Shown here: one piece after another, positions 29,849-38,804 of the stretch
How the letters are laid out: each line of letters begins with the position of its first letter
How positions within the stretch are numbered: position 1 is the first letter of the stretch
Source of the DNA: Trichomonas vaginalis G3
Lineage: Eukaryota > Parabasalia > Trichomonadida > Trichomonadidae
DNA: 64,000 nt
Assembly: GCF_026262505.1 (NCBI RefSeq)
Contig: NC_067206.1
Coordinates: 3,128,879-3,192,878, forward strand
Reading direction: 5' to 3'
Program-made: the position numbers and the translations under genes
The notes under the pieces: generated by a model
Seen by the model: only the letters and a program-made list of their open reading frames with translations
Database searches by the model: none
Told to the model about the DNA's origin: nothing

Positions 29849-30835
29849 TATTGAAACTATTGTTGGTGACTTTTCTGTCAATGAAGAAAATAAATATTTT
29901 AGATGGCAGTTGGTACAGTCCTTAAAAAATGGTACACGGTGTAAACTCATTCCGAAAAATAACAATGAAATGTATGTAAGCTATAAAAAGAACGATGGTA
30001 CACAAGTTAAAGTTCCATTAGACAACAACTGCTACTTAAACTTATATGGAGACGAACAAAAGAAATATTTCCGAGTTTATGAAATGACAGATATGACATT
30101 GCCTGACCCAGCTCCAGCACCATACTATTATGACTATGGAGTTGATGTCAGAACACTACACACAAATGAACAAAAGCAAATATTATATTTAGAATATTAT
30201 AGATATAAAAGATATAATGCAATAGAAAAAACGAGAATAGTATACTATTATATAGATGACAGAAATAAATATTATAGTCAAGACTTTACCTACCCTGAAA
30301 ACATAAGATTATATTATAAAAAATATTCTGACACAAACCAGAAGAAACCTGAAATAGTTGCACTATATTTTAAGTTCAAAAGAGACAATCCTATAATGTC
30401 TCATATGTTTGATTTAATGAACCCAGTAGGTTCTATTTATACATCTATGGATGCAAGAGGTCCTCAAGTAATGTTTGGTGTTGGTGCATGGGAACAAATA
30501 GTCGACAGGTTTTTGTATTGTGCAAACTCTTCAAAGGAAACAGGTGGAAGTAAAACGATTTCAGGTGAAAATTTACCTGCACACAGTCACTACATAGATT
30601 TAAGTACATCTCAAGCAGGTTGGCATAAGCATAGATATTGGGATTGGTCAGGAATGACAAAAGGTAAAGGATATGATGTTAAAGACGACGTTAAGTTTGC
30701 TATAAATTGTTACTGGAGTGACACGCAGGGAGAAGGAAACCATACACATTTCGTTTCAGGATATACACAAACAACGGGACAAAGTAAAGAATACATGCCA
30801 CCTTACATGACAGTTTACGCATGGTATAGAATTGC

Positions 30836-31795
30836 TTAGTCGTCATTTTCAACTTCTTTAGCATATTCGTCAGGAGTTGTCTTATATTTGTTAGGAACTG
30901 TCTTTGAAAGTATACCACCTTGAACTTTGACAAGTTTGAAACGAGGTCTGACAATAGTAGTTTTATCTTCTGCTTGCAGTGTGTACATTTTGCCATGTTT
31001 GCCTAAAACTTCATAATATTCTCTTGTATACTTTCTTCTATTTTTACGAACACGAATGTGAGTACCTGTCGAGTTCCCATTGTTGTCATAGTCAATAGTA
31101 TTTTCATATGGGTCGCGTTTAGGTATTTCTATTTTTACTTTGTCACCTTTCTGAAGTTTGAAGCCCGGCATTCTTTCTTGTTTGTCTCTTTTGACTAAAT
31201 TATTAAATATATAGTCTTTCTCTAAGTCAGGGTTGTTTTTCATTTCTTCGGGGGAGTGGTTTCCCAAACCTTTTTGTTTACGGTTATTGTAAATATTTAA
31301 AACTTGTCTCATCTTTGCCATGGAGAAGTGTCTATACTTGTCGTCATATGACATTTCATTTGCTTCACCACCTTGTGGTTGGTTTAAGTCTCTTAACATT
31401 TTTATACATCCGTCAATGACACCAAGAGCAGAATGGTTTTGGTCGACAATGAAATATTGGTTTACATTTTTTGAACGCAGATAGTTTTTTACATCATCTG
31501 ATTTGAAAGAACTTTCACAGTCAGATGTCAGTTTTGTTGGATGGTATTTGTCAACGAATATTGTCAAAGCAGTTTTCACATCTAAAATATTTTTGGACCA
31601 TAATGGTATGGCTTCACAGTATCTTGTGTTTTGACCAACAAATATTAACCAGTATGGTGGTCCATCTGTTCTAACTCTCGGAATGTTTTCCAAGATATCC
31701 ATAAACCAAGCATTTGGTGTTGAACTAAAGATTTTTATCATGAGTGCTTTCTTTGTCGCTTTAGAAACATAGGGGTCCTTGTTTGGATTCGTCAT
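30836..31795 (-). CDS. Maverick retroviral-type integrase, 319 residues
   Basis: An uninterrupted DDE-type integrase, the hallmark Polinton enzyme that joins element ends to target DNA. The core holds an acidic residue in WFMDILENIP (about 32), one in KLTSDCESSF (about 96) and a third acidic residue 35 residues later in HSALGVID. A GNHSPEEM segment follows, as in chromoviral and Polinton integrases, then a basic SH3-like C-terminal domain (GDKVKIEIP, KYTREYYEVLGKHGKMYTLQ). No N-terminal zinc finger is visible. Convergent and overlapping with the fibre stop; divergent from the next gene across 17 bp. Confidence 0.85.
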   Translation of the reverse strand: MTNPNKDPYVSKATKKALMIKIFSSTPNAWFMDILENIPRVRTDGPPYWLIFVGQNTRYCEAIPLWSKNILDVKTALTIFVDKYHPTKLTSDCESSFKSDDVKNYLRSKNVNQYFIVDQNHSALGVIDGCIKMLRDLNQPQGGEANEMSYDDKYRHFSMAKMRQVLNIYNNRKQKGLGNHSPEEMKNNPDLEKDYIFNNLVKRDKQERMPGFKLQKGDKVKIEIPKRDPYENTIDYDNNGNSTGTHIRVRKNRRKYTREYYEVLGKHGKMYTLQAEDKTTIVRPRFKLVKVQGGILSKTVPNKYKTTPDEYAKEVENDD

Positions 31796-31812
31796 TTTTT
31801 ACCCTGTAAGAA

Positions 31813-32214
31813 ATGGGTTTATTTGGCGCATTAGCAGGAGTTGCATCCAGATTTTTGCCCGCAGTGGGAACAATAGCCAGAGGTGTATTTGGAGTTGGAA
31901 GGAAGATTTTGAGTACATTAGGTATACTTAAAGAGAAAGCACAACCTATTATACAAACTGTACAGAAAGGTTGGGATGTAGCACGAGATGCAACAAATCT
32001 TATTCCAAATCCTGAAACAAGAGGAAAAGTTCAAGGATGGATGGACAATGTAGGAAGACAAGCAGGAAACTATTATAACAAAGCAAATGACTACTATAAC
32101 CAAGCAGGACACTATATGGACCAAGGTGAAAGATTCTTTAACAGAGGATATAACCATGCACAACAGTGGGTAAACAATAACCAACCGCAACCACCTCAAA
32201 CGTGGGGAATGTAA
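31813..32214 (+). CDS. 133-residue glycine/alanine-rich protein, possible membrane-active minor virion protein
   Basis: The N-terminal 35 residues (MGLFGALAGVASRFLPAVGT) are hydrophobic and glycine-rich. A helical segment follows (EKAQPIIQTVQKGWDVARD), then an Asn/Tyr/Gln-rich tail with repeats like YYNKANDYYNQAGHYMDQGE. Its size and N-terminus recall small virion proteins that breach membranes, but I recognise no family. Confidence 0.55.
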   Translation: MGLFGALAGVASRFLPAVGTIARGVFGVGRKILSTLGILKEKAQPIIQTVQKGWDVARDATNLIPNPETRGKVQGWMDNVGRQAGNYYNKANDYYNQAGHYMDQGERFFNRGYNHAQQWVNNNQPQPPQTWGM

Positions 32215-32233
32215 AGTTTTTTATTGAGATGAA

Positions 32234-32374
32234 ATGAACAATGCAGCTTTAAACAGAATAAGTCATGGAAGACCACCTTTTACACCACGTGTTTGTAAAG
32301 TTCTTCCTATACCTCAGGAAGTTTTAGACCGACTTAAAAAACCTAAACAACCAGTTGAAAACAAACCAAACTAA
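32234..32374 (+). CDS. 46-residue Maverick small protein
   Basis: Form of the 50-residue protein at 4,445 with a diverged middle but the same ends (MNNAAL...; RVCKVLPIPQEVLDRLKKPK). The faster-changing centre and stable ends suggest a translated frame. Confidence 0.5.
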   Translation: MNNAALNRISHGRPPFTPRVCKVLPIPQEVLDRLKKPKQPVENKPN

Positions 32375-32392
32375 ATTTTTTACTCAGATGAA

Positions 32393-32977
32393 ATGACCGA
32401 AGAAGTTGAAACGGTAGATTTGACACCACAAACAAAAAGTTCAGAACCATTGTCAAAACCTGTCAAAGAACTTACAGATGAAGAGAAAAATTCAATAATA
32501 GAAAGTGCCAGGTCTGGAAATACAAACCCTAACTATAAAGTCACTTTTCATAGAAATGGAACGGCTAGTATCTCAAAAAAGAAACAGACTCTCACAAATA
32601 AAATATTGAAGTCTGAAGGAGCTTTCGAGACAACAGATGGAAAAGTTTACTTCACTGACCAACAGTTCATTATAGAACATCTCATTGACTTAGAGTCGAA
32701 ATATTCTAAACTTTACAACAAACACAAAAAGTTGAAAGGAAAACAAAAACAAATGGCATATGATATTTATGAAGATGTTGACGACACAACTGTTCCTGCA
32801 AGTGAAGTAAAGTCAGAGGAACCGAAAAGTGACGAAAAACCGATAGAAGAAGAAAAACCAAAAACTGAAGATAAACCAAAACCAAAGTTTAGTTTCCAAA
32901 CTAAACCAAGTCAACCTTCATTAGCTGGTATGGGTTGGCGTCAAAGACTTATGGCAGCAGGCGGTTATGTAAAGTAA
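32393..32977 (+). CDS. Acidic 194-residue protein of unknown function
   Basis: Uninterrupted. Residues 1-60 are Thr/Ser/Glu-rich, about 60-115 helical with heptad spacing (HLIDLESKYSKLYNKHKKLK), about 120-165 a Glu/Lys/Pro repeat region, and the end is a conserved SLAGMGWRQRLMAAGGYVK. A scaffold or DNA-condensing protein would fit but is a guess. Confidence 0.6.
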   Translation: MTEEVETVDLTPQTKSSEPLSKPVKELTDEEKNSIIESARSGNTNPNYKVTFHRNGTASISKKKQTLTNKILKSEGAFETTDGKVYFTDQQFIIEHLIDLESKYSKLYNKHKKLKGKQKQMAYDIYEDVDDTTVPASEVKSEEPKSDEKPIEEEKPKTEDKPKPKFSFQTKPSQPSLAGMGWRQRLMAAGGYVK

Positions 32978-33006
32978 AGAAAAAAATATTTTTTTTTTTT
33001 ATAAAA

Positions 33007-35158
33007 ATGCCCCCATATAGAATGGATAGAAAGTCTGCTAGAATAAAAGCAGAGTTACAAAGATATGGTTGGAGAGTTTCGAAGAATTTTAAATATAGGA
33101 AGGGAAGACCCATAAAAGTCTATGACAAATTGTCTGGTCTTCGCTACGAAATGGATTTGGAAACAGCACGTGCCAATTATCCAAACAGACTAGAGAGGTT
33201 AGAAGAAGAACGTCTTATGGACATGCCTTTCGATGTTAGTGAACCTCAAGTTGAAGGACACGACGGCTTTGCCAGATTCTACTGGAAACATGACGAACAA
33301 TTGCATCCTTTGAGAAGGAAAAAAGGAAAAAGTGAAGACGCACATGCTCCCATGGAAAGAACAAGATATGCATATGAAAAGTATCGTGAAGTTAGAAGTC
33401 AAATTACATCTGGTCGAACCTTTACAGTAAACTTTGACGAAGGAAAGAACAAAGAAGGCTTCATGGGTGTACTTGCTGCAATTCAAGACGGAAATAAGAA
33501 AGGACACAATCTCAGATTGACCATAACAGATTTGGATGGTCACATTTACTATGCACATGGCAATGAACAAACAGCCGCAAAACTTCTTGACGCTTTCAAG
33601 ACTACAAAGAGAGAACAAATGGTTGACTCCGACTCAGACATTTTGAATGCAATTGAAGGAATTGCAAGTGTCAAGTTCGAATGGTACCAACCTAACCCGC
33701 AAGCAGTCAGACAACATGCTGGATACTTCCCCTTCATAAATAAGTCTGACATTGACTTGACAAGGTATGGAATTTACAATTCAATTGAAACAATTGTCAA
33801 TGAACCTTGCATTCTTACATGTCTCAGGAACTCTGGTCTTGTTACAGATGAGAAGATGAAGTATCTTGAGTCATGTGTGAAGACAAGGTACATTCTCAGA
33901 GGTCAATTGGCAAAAATTGCACCGTTGGCAAATGTCAATATCCGAGTCAACATACCTACAGCTAAAGGTTCTTCACATGACGACTATGTTGTTGACAAAG
34001 ACTTACCATGGTTGAAGATTGTAATTGTCCACAACCACTTCATGTTGAACGAAAGTCTTACAAACCCATTCTTTGGTAAAAGTAAGTGCAACATTGTCAG
34101 AGCTGTAAACATTCTTTTCGAGAAAGGTTTGTTGGAACCAATTCCAGATGACAAGCTTACAGAAAGTTTTGTACCAAAAGACGAAACAAACTTTTCATTG
34201 TTAGCAAGACCAAAAGTTGTTCCAGACAAAGTTCTAGTACAAAAGAAGTACACAGTTCCACAAGGGGTTGGTATGTTCGGATACCAACCTGAACCAGAAG
34301 AACTTCCAATGAGGTTGCAAGAACTTCAAGATGCTATAAACAAACTTCCATTGAGACATCCAATTGACGTCAAATTGTATTGGAGAGCATCTGAGTTAGG
34401 TCAGAAGGTTTTATATGAAACAGGTTGCTTCGACGATGTTTATGAGATAACAGGAGAAGTTTCTCAGAAGATAAGAGACTCACTTGAATTTCCACAAACT
34501 GGACCAATTGGTTGCGACAAGTTCGACTCAGATGAAAAGATATACTATGTCGACCTTAACGCTGCATACATGAGGTTTGTAATATATTCCGACTGGAATT
34601 CCAAACGAAGATGGTGAGTTCCCGGGAAGGAACTATACAGTTGGAAAAGTCATACAACAACTGTATGATATTAGGAAAGCTTCAAACCCCAAACTTGCAA
34701 TGACACTCAAATTGCTTATGAATTCGACACGGGGATATTCCATTAAGAAACCTCAAGAGATGAAGAGTAAACATTATGAGAAGGTCGACAACTTTGTTGA
34801 AAGGTTTTCTCCTTTTGTTTTGAAGTACGAATTCACTCAAGGTCAAAGTGGCTTAGTAACCACATTAAAACCTATTGTCGAACATTGGTCTTACCCTCAG
34901 TTCGCAAAGGCAGTACTTGACAACTACAACAAATTCTTCTCCGAAGTCAAATCCAAAGTCAAGGTTTACTATGAGAACATTGACGCACTCATGACGAACG
35001 AAGAAAGCTATAACAAACTCATTGAAATGGGTTTAGTCGGTGAAAAGATGGGCTGTTTTAAGCTAGATAAGGTATTTTCCGAAGTTCATGTCCTCTCCAA
35101 GCGTAAGTACTGGGGTGTTAAAGAAGATGGTGAAATAGTTAAACATTGCATGAAATAA
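33007..35158 (+). pseudogene. Compact family-B DNA polymerase, protein-primed type (broken)
   Basis: About 715 residues' worth. The N-terminal 60 residues are basic (MDRKSARIKAELQRYGWRVS). The next 400 match the N-terminal region of the 1229-residue polymerase at 52,443, including an HNHFMLNESL / DHYMLNEKL block and FEKGLLEPI / FANNYFEPI. Polymerase motif A (YYVDLNAAYMRF), motif B (LLMNSTWGYSIKKP) and a motif-C region follow. No exonuclease segment is seen between the N-terminal region and motif A, and the same layout is shared by all three copies, so it is a family trait. One or two breaks. Confidence 0.75.
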
Positions 35159-35188
35159 AAACGTTTTTCAAAAAAGTGACATTTTTTA

Positions 35189-35446
35189 ATGGCGTACATC
35201 CCTGAGCGCTTCGTCCAGTTCAACCAAATGTTGGTCTCGGTACCAGGCAAGAGATATTCCAGGCTCAAACTCAACCGTCTCTTCAAAGAATGGATTGAAG
35301 ACTACAGAGGAGACGAGTGGTTGACAATTGAATTTGCTCGGGCTTGGAATTGCTACAGAAGGGTCTTAGACGTGGACCCAAGACTCACGTACAGAGGTTG
35401 GGATGTGGTCTTCACATTCCAAAATTGGTACCAATACCAAAAATAA
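35189..35446 (+). CDS. 85-residue protein of unknown function
   Basis: MAYIPERFVQFNQMLVSVPG is followed by a basic and aromatic stretch (KRYSRLKLNRLFKEWIEDYR) ending FTFQNWYQYQK. The start sits behind GTGACATTTTTTA. Richer in G+C than the polymerase upstream. No family recognised. Confidence 0.5.
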   Translation: MAYIPERFVQFNQMLVSVPGKRYSRLKLNRLFKEWIEDYRGDEWLTIEFARAWNCYRRVLDVDPRLTYRGWDVVFTFQNWYQYQK

Positions 35447-35494
35447 AAACTTAAATTTACTTGGGGTTTCCCCCTAAAATAATTTTTTTTACTC

Positions 35495-36169
35495 TTAGAA
35501 CCACTCGAGGTTCTCCTTACGGTTGTTGAGCTTGTCACCGTCAATGTGTCTGACCTTCGTCTTCTTGTCTGGATTTGGAACCCATTGAATTGCGACAAGC
35601 TTGCCCATGGAAATTGAACCGCGATTCCGAAGGTTAAGGTTCAAGTGTCTCAAGTTGTTGAGAACTGGGGTAAGAACCTTGCCGGTCTCCCTGTTGCGGA
35701 TTTTGTATGGGTAGGGTTGGGAAATTTCGTAGGCGTCATCGGCAACAAGGGTTGCCCAAACTTCCTCTTCTTCGTGTTTCTCTTCTTCCTCTTCTTCTTT
35801 GATAATACCTTCTTCAATTTGGTACTCACGAAGTACGGTGTTGCATGTTCTGTCCTTTCCGAGTACCTTCCAGATGGCGTCTATCTCTTCGAAGAAACGG
35901 TAGATGAGTCTGGCAAGGTCTTGGTTCTCTCTCTCGTAATTGCGCAACGATTCTGAGAAATCGTTCAGGCATTTCTCATTGGAAGCTTGGTTCATGAGGA
36001 CATCGGCTTTGAGATTGGTCATCTCTGTCATAAGACTACTTTGGAGAATCTTAATGGTGTTTGTCAGATGAGCTTTCAATTGGGCAATTTGAATTTGAAT
36101 TGGGCGCTTGTCTGGCAACCTTGAAAGGACATCTGCCATTGTGTTCGGCTTCGGTGCTTGTTCGGACAT
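35495..36169 (-). CDS. Coiled-coil protein with C-terminal HNH/NUMOD4-like domain, 224 residues
   Basis: Residues about 20-125 are helical with coiled-coil spacing, then an acidic Glu-rich linker (EEEEEEKHEEEEVW) at about 125-140. The last 75 residues resemble the NUMOD4-HNH module of phage homing endonucleases: YEIS..YPYKIRNRETGKVL, then LVAIQWVPNPDKKTKVRHID, ending GDKLNNRKENLEWF. In those enzymes the domain binds and nicks DNA. Here it is fused to a long coiled coil, which is unusual, and it may act structurally. The start follows TCATTTTTTCG. Confidence 0.6.
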   Translation of the reverse strand: MSEQAPKPNTMADVLSRLPDKRPIQIQIAQLKAHLTNTIKILQSSLMTEMTNLKADVLMNQASNEKCLNDFSESLRNYERENQDLARLIYRFFEEIDAIWKVLGKDRTCNTVLREYQIEEGIIKEEEEEEKHEEEEVWATLVADDAYEISQPYPYKIRNRETGKVLTPVLNNLRHLNLNLRNRGSISMGKLVAIQWVPNPDKKTKVRHIDGDKLNNRKENLEWF

Positions 36170-36245
36170 CGAAAAAATGAAGTGGTTTGAGAATGACGGT
36201 TTTACTTCAAAAAGCTGGTTATGACAGTTAAGTCATACAACAAGT

Positions 36246-36503
36246 TTAAAATAATATCTTGCTCTTCTTCTGAACGTTTGTTGTCTCTTCCGATAAAAGT
36301 TTCGAACATGAGAACCAAAAAACGTTTTTTGAGGAACCGAAAGAGTTCAGGCAAATTTTCATATTCTGGATATGCTGGGAGCAGTTCAAAACATTGAGCT
36401 GACTTTCGGACAAAATTGGGACAATGTCAGAAAATTCATCTTTGGTCGGACTGCTTGAAGGTAAGTCCCTTACATGTAAGTAGCTCTGGTAAAGTCTTCT
36501 CAT
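36246..36503 (-). CDS. Possible 85-residue protein
   Basis: A frame beginning four bases after the stop of the coiled-coil gene at 36,508 (MRRLYQSYLHVRDLPSSSPT). Composition is ordinary and no homologue is in the window. It could be a chance frame or a decayed gene. Confidence 0.25.
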   Translation of the reverse strand: MRRLYQSYLHVRDLPSSSPTKDEFSDIVPILSESQLNVLNCSQHIQNMKICLNSFGSSKNVFWFSCSKLLSEETTNVQKKSKILF

Positions 36504-36507
36504 TCTG

Positions 36508-36777
36508 CTAACTTTGGAGTATAGCTTCGTAATTTAAGAGTTTTAATTGTCTTATTCCTCTCTTGACATCTAAACGGTAACTATCCATGAGGTCAAGGGT
36601 AGCTTTAGTTGCCTTAAGAGGAGCTATCTGTTCCTTGACTTCTGCAATTTTGGTTGCAATTGTGGTTTGAGCTCCTTCAAGTTCGCCGTCTATGTCGTTC
36701 TCAACACCTTCAACCATAGCTTGAAACTCTTCATCGGTCCATTGAGTTTGGTGTGGGACGAATTTAACTTGCTTCAT
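36508..36777 (-). CDS. 89-residue coiled-coil protein
   Basis: MKQVKFVPHQTQWTDEEFQA followed by a helical heptad region (QTTIATKIAEVKEQIAPLKA). The start lies behind TCATTTTTTGA, a good match to the T. vaginalis initiator. Function unknown. Confidence 0.5.
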   Translation of the reverse strand: MKQVKFVPHQTQWTDEEFQAMVEGVENDIDGELEGAQTTIATKIAEVKEQIAPLKATKATLDLMDSYRLDVKRGIRQLKLLNYEAILQS

Positions 36778-36800
36778 TCAAAAAATGAAAAAAAATGTTT

Positions 36801-37085
36801 TTACTCTAAACGTGCCATATAGATGGCTATAAGAAACTTACCAGAAGGCTTCTTCTTCACATGAGTCTTTGGCAACTTGAGAGTTCTTGTTGGAGTTGGG
36901 TCTGGAATTTCAATTCTCTCTCGAGCGCAACAACAGATGTCAGAATAACATTCCCCACTGTCCTTCTTGCCACCATAAACTGTGTATTGACCGAACTTGC
37001 ATTTGCAGGAAGACCGGTCACTACAAGGTTCACAGTTGAAATAGTTGTACTCATACCTGGTGAGTACGAGTGTGAGTAAAAACAT
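36801..37085 (-). CDS. 94-residue Cys-rich protein with N-terminal membrane anchor
   Basis: The start at 37,085 is chosen because TCACTTTTTT abuts it. The first 10 residues (MFLLTLVLTR) are hydrophobic, a short signal-anchor. Residues about 16-47 hold nine cysteines (CEPC...CKCKFGQYT...GECYSDICCC), suggesting a disulfide-bonded exposed domain. The tail is basic and Pro/Thr-rich. Unknown family; possibly displayed on a particle or cell membrane. Confidence 0.5.
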   Translation of the reverse strand: MFLLTLVLTRYEYNYFNCEPCSDRSSCKCKFGQYTVYGGKKDSGECYSDICCCARERIEIPDPTPTRTLKLPKTHVKKKPSGKFLIAIYMARLE

Positions 37086-37110
37086 AAAAAAGTGAGTTAA
37101 AATGAGATGT

Positions 37111-37476
37111 TTACTGAACTGGCTGAATGTCGCCTTCACAGGTTATGTAGAACGGCTGACCAGAGAAGTGAAGGAGACCCTTGAGAATTTGGTTCATTCT
37201 TGGGAAAGGGTTCTCTCTGTTTGGAAGTAGTATCCAAGGACGCTTGGCAAAGAACTTTATAATGGCTTCCTTCTTTGCTTGCTTTATGTCGTCGAAGGCT
37301 GTCCCGTCTGGTATTTGAATTGGAATTCCAGTCGAAATCTCGAGATTCAAGGCAGCCATTCCTGTTATCCAACCGTTAACAAGCTTGCCTTTTAGATTCT
37401 GCCTGAGGAAGTCTTTAACAAGCTCGTTAATTTCAATTAGGTAAATTGCCTCGTTGGTAGGTTCGACCTCGACCAT
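37111..37476 (-). CDS. 121-residue Maverick protein (homologue of 11,417-11,791)
   Basis: Conserved with the loop gene at 11,417: AIYLIEINELVKDFL, LEISTGIPIQIPDGTAFDDI, AKKEAIIKFFAKRPWI, and the ending HFSGQPFYITCEGDIQPVQ. No known family; compact alpha/beta make-up. Transcribed away from an iteron array. Confidence 0.6.
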   Translation of the reverse strand: MVEVEPTNEAIYLIEINELVKDFLRQNLKGKLVNGWITGMAALNLEISTGIPIQIPDGTAFDDIKQAKKEAIIKFFAKRPWILLPNRENPFPRMNQILKGLLHFSGQPFYITCEGDIQPVQ

Positions 37477-37688
37477 TGCTACTGTCAGTAAAAGTACTGC
37501 TACTGTCAGTAAAAGTACTGCTACTGTCAGAAAAAGTACTGCTACTGTCAGTAAAAGTACTGCTACTGTCAGTAAAAAGGAAAATTTGAGAGGGTTTTCG
37601 ACGATAAAGTACTGCTACTGTCAGTAAAAGTACTGCTACTGTCAGAAAAAGTACTGCTACTGTCAGTAGCAGTACTGCTAGTAGCAGA
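37477..37688. repeat. 21-bp iteron array between divergent genes
   Basis: Eight full units and a partial ninth of TACTGCTACTGTCAGTAAAAG, in two blocks (37,477-37,577; 37,608-37,688) around a 30-bp spacer containing GAAAATTTGAGAG. The unit centre CTACTGTCAGTAG is a palindrome. The array starts right at the start codon of the 121-residue gene and ends about 40 bp before the Pro-rich gene. Confidence 0.9.
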
Positions 37689-37728
37689 GATTTTTATCGT
37701 TGTGGTCCGACGGTTAAGCCACAAACGA

Positions 37729-38307
37729 ATGTCCGACGTCCCACCAACCGAGTCCATTCCCAAACCAGAGGAACCTAAAGAACCACAACAGTCTCCTCAG
37801 CAACCTCAGTTCCAGCAAGTACCTCCGAATTACTACCAATTTCCACCTCAAGGTTACTACCCACCACAAGGCTTCCCGAACTACCCTCCTCAGCCTATGC
37901 CTTACTTCCCCAACCCTTGGTTGTTCCAGCAAGCTCCACCCCAGCAATTCCAATTCCAATCTCAGTCCAAGAGAGCCCAAGAGTTCGAAGAAGGTCTGAA
38001 CCGCTTACGCAAAGAGTATGCTACAGCTCCAATGGAAGACGACAGGCTTTCAGTCTCTTCCCTCAAATCGACCGATTCGACTCGTACCACAGATTCGGCT
38101 CGTGACCGTGAAGACTACCTCAAGCAGTCTGAGAGACTCTTCATCTTACAGCCATTTACAGTTGGAGCTCTCAAGAACATGCGCAATTACGAAGGTCAGA
38201 CACCAGCTGGAGACCGCAAAACAGACGTACTCGCAAGAGCCGTCCAGCTCGTCAAAACAAAGACGGAGATAATCGACTTCATACTTGCAGCTTGCCCATA
38301 CAAGTAA
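37729..38307 (+). CDS. Pro/Gln/Tyr-rich 192-residue protein
   Basis: The start at 37,729 (MSDVPPTESIPKPEEPKEPQ) is conserved with the partial copy at 10,195. Residues 1-85 are low complexity with PPQGYYPPQG-like repeats; residues 85-192 are helical (EEGLNRLRKEYATAPMEDDR ... LARAVQLVKTKTEIIDFILA). Such a layout suits an assembly or surface-interaction protein. Function unknown. Confidence 0.6.
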   Translation: MSDVPPTESIPKPEEPKEPQQSPQQPQFQQVPPNYYQFPPQGYYPPQGFPNYPPQPMPYFPNPWLFQQAPPQQFQFQSQSKRAQEFEEGLNRLRKEYATAPMEDDRLSVSSLKSTDSTRTTDSARDREDYLKQSERLFILQPFTVGALKNMRNYEGQTPAGDRKTDVLARAVQLVKTKTEIIDFILAACPYK

Positions 38308-38335
38308 AAAAATATACAATTACGAATTAAACTTT

Positions 38336-38536
38336 TTACTCTTTCTTTTCTGAGTTGTTTAGAGCTGGTTTCTCTTGTAGAAACCTTTCATACTCTTCCA
38401 TGGTCATGTAATTGCGAATTTGGTACGCAATTCCAGGTTCGTTGTTTTTGAACCTTACGTATGTAACGCTTCCATCCTCCTCAGGAAAGTAAGCTGCTAA
38501 CATCTGACCAAGTTTTCTCGGTGACTCGGAGCTCAT
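38336..38536 (-). CDS. 66-residue protein of unknown function
   Basis: MSSESPRKLGQMLAAYFPEE, Tyr/Glu-rich, starting directly behind GTGACATTTTT. No family recognised. Confidence 0.45.
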   Translation of the reverse strand: MSSESPRKLGQMLAAYFPEEDGSVTYVRFKNNEPGIAYQIRNYMTMEEYERFLQEKPALNNSEKKE

Positions 38537-38571
38537 AAAAATGTCACCTTTTAAACGTTAAGTTTTTAGTC

Positions 38572-38760
38572 TTAATTTACCCTTTGTTTGTCAAGGTAGT
38601 ATTGGAGTGCAATTTCTCCAAATTCTCTGTGTCGGAGTTCTTCAGCATTTTCCAAGGTGTACCTGGAGAACTCAAAGAAGTTGTCAAGAACATACTGCCA
38701 TGCTGCTCTTCTGAGTTCGTCGGTATTTTGGAAGTGTTGCACCTTCGAGTTTTCGGACAT
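38572..38760 (-). CDS. 62-residue protein of unknown function
   Basis: The start at 38,760 (MSENSKVQHFQNTDELRRAA) is preferred because GTGTCATTTTTTTC abuts it. Helical, charged. Divergent from the membrane protein at 38,805. Confidence 0.45.
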   Translation of the reverse strand: MSENSKVQHFQNTDELRRAAWQYVLDNFFEFSRYTLENAEELRHREFGEIALQYYLDKQRVN

Positions 38761-38804
38761 GAAAAAAATGACACTTTTTCTATTAAACCGTTTTGGCATT
38801 TCTC

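Larger units (their letters stand above)
27671..30839 (+). pseudogene. Phage-like fibre gene interrupted by Tvmar1
   Basis: Same fibre as 17,269-19,071, carrying a Tvmar1 copy (28,551-29,848) at a TA within AAAAAATATTG, a site that is uninterrupted in arms A and B. It has four rather than three 22-residue NRKS(D/A)VGHTH units, alternating D/A/D/A. The C-terminal collar domain is intact. It ends overlapping the integrase stop. Confidence 0.85.

Noticed and set aside
30836-31795. Retrotransposon (LTR) polyprotein
   Set aside because: The integrase stands alone with its own start and stop, no reverse transcriptase or LTRs are near, and polymerase B, ATPase and capsid genes place it in a Maverick.
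37477-37688. CRISPR array
   Set aside because: Repeats are adjoining 21-bp units without unique spacers, no cas genes are present, and the genome is eukaryotic. The same holds for 10,205-11,426 and for the hairpin chains.
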